Source of the DNA: JBCCFK01 sp965262315 | Lineage (GTDB): Bacteria > Actinomycetota > Acidimicrobiia > Acidimicrobiales > UBA8592 | NCBI GenBank assembly: GCA_965262315.1 | Contig: CBDHFJ010000086.1 | Coordinates: 1-16,645, forward strand | Direction of reading: 5' to 3' | Length of the DNA: 16,645 bases | In this document: piece after piece, positions 15,419 through 16,645 of the stretch | Numbering within the stretch: the first letter of the stretch is position 1 | How the letters are laid out: each line of letters opens with the position of its first letter | Program-made: the position numbers and the translations under genes | Notes under the pieces: model-generated | The model's input: only the letters and a program-made list of their open reading frames with translations | Databases searched by the model: none | What the model was told of the DNA's origin: nothing

Positions 15419-16008
15419 AAGCAGTCCACATCGTTCAGGGCACCGCGGTGCCGCTCGACCGTTCCGACGTCGACACCGATCAGATCATCCCCAGCGACTG
15501 GCTCAAGCGGGTGGAGCGCACCGGGTTCGAGAAGGGCCTGTTCTCGGAATGGCGCGACGGCGACGACTTCGTCCTCAACGACGAGGCCTACGCGGGCGCG
15601 AACATCCTGATCGGTGGTCCCAACTTCGGCACCGGCTCCTCCCGCGAGCACGCCGTGTGGGCCATCCAGCAGTACGGCTTCGACGCGGTGATCTCGCCGC
15701 GCTTCGGTCCGATCTTCAAGAACAACTCCACGAAGAACGGGCTGGTCCCGGTCGAGGTGTCGGCCGAGGTGGGCGAACAGCTGCTCGCTGCGGTGCAGGC
15801 CGACCCGGGGCTGGAGATCACCGTCGACGTCGAGCGCGGCACGGTCGAGGCTCCGGCCATCGGCCTGTCCGCCGAGTTCCCGCTCGACGGGGCCACCAGG
15901 CAGCGGTTCCTCGAGGGCCTCGACGACATCGGCATCTCGATGCGCCACGAGTCGTCGATCGATTCCTTCGAGGCCGCTCGCCCCGCCTGGATGCCCTCCG
16001 CCGGCTGA
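15415..16008 (+). CDS. leuD: 3-isopropylmalate dehydratase, small subunit
   Basis: 197 aa, usual for the longer bacterial LeuD. It supplies the swivel domain that completes the active site of the LeuCD isomerase. Marks: DVDTDQIIPSDWLKR at about 18-32, GGPNFGTGSSREHAVWA at 67-83 (the SSREH substrate loop), and SPRFGPIFKNNSTKNGLVPV at about 94-113. The start is the GTG at 15415 because the protein opens MKAVHIVQG there, GGAGG lies 4 nt upstream (15406-15410), and the codon overlaps the leuC stop. The same frame is open long before this, but only as a shadow of leuC. The gene ends in an inverted repeat shared with the convergent dioxygenase gene. Confidence 0.97.
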   Translation: MKAVHIVQGTAVPLDRSDVDTDQIIPSDWLKRVERTGFEKGLFSEWRDGDDFVLNDEAYAGANILIGGPNFGTGSSREHAVWAIQQYGFDAVISPRFGPIFKNNSTKNGLVPVEVSAEVGEQLLAAVQADPGLEITVDVERGTVEAPAIGLSAEFPLDGATRQRFLEGLDDIGISMRHESSIDSFEAARPAWMPSAG

Positions 16009-16020
16009 CGCCGGTCAGCC
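16003..16020. terminator. Inverted repeat holding both convergent stop codons
   Basis: GGCTGAC (16003-16009), loop GCCG, GTCAGCC (16014-16020): a perfect 7-bp stem with a 4-nt loop. The TGA of leuD (16006-16008) and the TGA of the minus-strand dioxygenase (16017-16015) lie symmetrically in the two arms. There is no T-tract, but GC-rich actinobacterial terminators often lack one. It would work for both strands. Confidence 0.5.
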
Positions 16021-16645
16021 AGCCAGCACCCGACGTCGGCTGAGGATCTCGTCTCGATCGTGGTAGCAGCCATGGAACACGCGCGTCCCGGTGAACCCGC
16101 GGCGCCCGTGCAGCACGCGCCAGTTGTCGAACAGGACTGCCATACCGGGCTCGAGGCGGACCTCGAGCCAGCGTGACTCGTCGACGATCAGGTCGTGCAG
16201 CGCAGCGTAGGCCTCGTAGAACGCCGACATCTCGGGCTCGGGCAGCCAGAACGGTGCGCGGTCGTAGTTGTTGAACGACACCTGCTGTATCTGGCCACGG
16301 TGGTCGAGGCGGATCGGCGGACGCTCGGCACGCAGGTGGACGCCGGGCTCGACGTAGCGGGCCGGGACCACGACGCTGGTGAGGGTCTCGAAGTGCTCGG
16401 GGGCGGTACGGCGCAGCTCCTCGGCAGCGGCGAAGCCGTCGACGAGGATGCTCTCGCCGCCGGTCCCGGTGCGCTCCACGCAGCAGAAGAGCTGCGTACC
16501 GGGCGCGTCGGTCATGTAGGTGCAGTCGGTGTGGGGCTCGAGGTAGGTCGTGGCATAGGCGGAGTCCAGGTGCTCCTCGACATCGGTGGCCACCCGCCAC
16601 ATCGACCCGAACACGGTGTGGCGAACCAGGCCGATGCGCTCGGCC
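16015..16645 (-). CDS. Fe(II)/2-oxoglutarate dioxygenase of the trimethyllysine / gamma-butyrobetaine hydroxylase family (C-terminal part)
   Basis: About 209 codons are visible; the gene enters from the right edge, so the start and any N-terminal domain are missing. Reading from the edge the protein opens AERIGLVRHTVFGSMW. The iron triad is present: His38 and Asp40 in EPHTDCTY, and His179 in DNWRVLHGRRGF. Arg188 in FTGTR is the likely 2-oxoglutarate-binding residue. GGESILVDGF (62-71), FNNYDRA (124-130) and the end GCYHDRDEILSRRRVLAG are the hallmarks that recall mammalian trimethyllysine dioxygenase (TMLHE) more than gamma-butyrobetaine hydroxylase (BBOX1), especially FTG-R---GCY--RDE-L. These enzymes start or finish carnitine synthesis in eukaryotes. 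The bacterial substrate is unknown; a TauD-like role is less likely. No other carnitine gene is in view. Convergent with leuD, 6 bp apart. Confidence 0.88.
   Translation of the reverse strand, partial: AERIGLVRHTVFGSMWRVATDVEEHLDSAYATTYLEPHTDCTYMTDAPGTQLFCCVERTGTGGESILVDGFAAAEELRRTAPEHFETLTSVVVPARYVEPGVHLRAERPPIRLDHRGQIQQVSFNNYDRAPFWLPEPEMSAFYEAYAALHDLIVDESRWLEVRLEPGMAVLFDNWRVLHGRRGFTGTRVFHGCYHDRDEILSRRRVLAG

Noticed and set aside
1..16645. Mobile element, prophage, CRISPR, toxin-antitoxin or biosynthetic gene cluster
   Set aside because: No transposase, integrase, repeat-spacer array, terminal inverted repeats or small toxin-like pairs were seen. The window is dominated by housekeeping genes with uniform composition.

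Overview
The window reads as an ordinary chromosomal segment of a very GC-rich actinobacterium. Gene order, protein sequences and start-codon architecture would fit a deep actinobacterial lineage such as Acidimicrobiia (Ilumatobacter-like), but that placement is inference. Genes are tightly packed, often with 1- or 4-nt stop/start overlaps, and several start codons sit 6-8 nt behind a TANNNT -10 box, which suggests leaderless transcripts. I see no insertion sequence, integrase, CRISPR array, rRNA or tRNA, and no stretch over about 300 bases without a gene. Many long open frames on the opposite strand are GC-driven shadows of the real genes.

Layout. (1) 1-3087, minus: the N-terminal part of an MFS transporter that runs off the left edge, translationally coupled behind a GH3 beta-glucosidase with a PA14 insert. 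(2) 3119-5047, plus: a membrane diguanylate cyclase (signal peptide, unrecognised outer domain, TM, GAF, GGEEF) starting only about 31 bp from the divergent GH3 gene. (3) 5066-7631, minus: an operon of an unrecognised 186-aa protein, gltX (glutamyl-tRNA synthetase) and a DUF218/YdcF-like membrane protein. (4) 7681-12444, minus: leuB, ilvE, cimA and an M50 site-2-type protease. (5) 12560-16008, plus: greA, a membrane protein with a possible SH3-like outer domain, leuC and leuD. (6) 16015 to the right edge, minus: the C-terminal part of a gamma-butyrobetaine/trimethyllysine dioxygenase-type Fe(II)/2-oxoglutarate enzyme.

How the genes work together. The core is branched-chain amino acid synthesis. 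CimA condenses pyruvate and acetyl-CoA to citramalate. LeuCD and LeuB then convert citramalate to 2-oxobutyrate for isoleucine, and the same LeuCD/LeuB serve leucine synthesis. IlvE performs the final transamination. The set is split into two divergent arms (leuB-ilvE-cimA and leuC-leuD) with greA and a small membrane protein inserted between them. leuA and the ilvBNCD genes are not in the window.

Most of the window is housekeeping. The parts most deserving a second look are the trimethyllysine-dioxygenase-like enzyme, the divergent GH3/diguanylate cyclase pair with an unrecognised sensor domain, the greA-linked membrane protein, and the leaderless promoter pattern.
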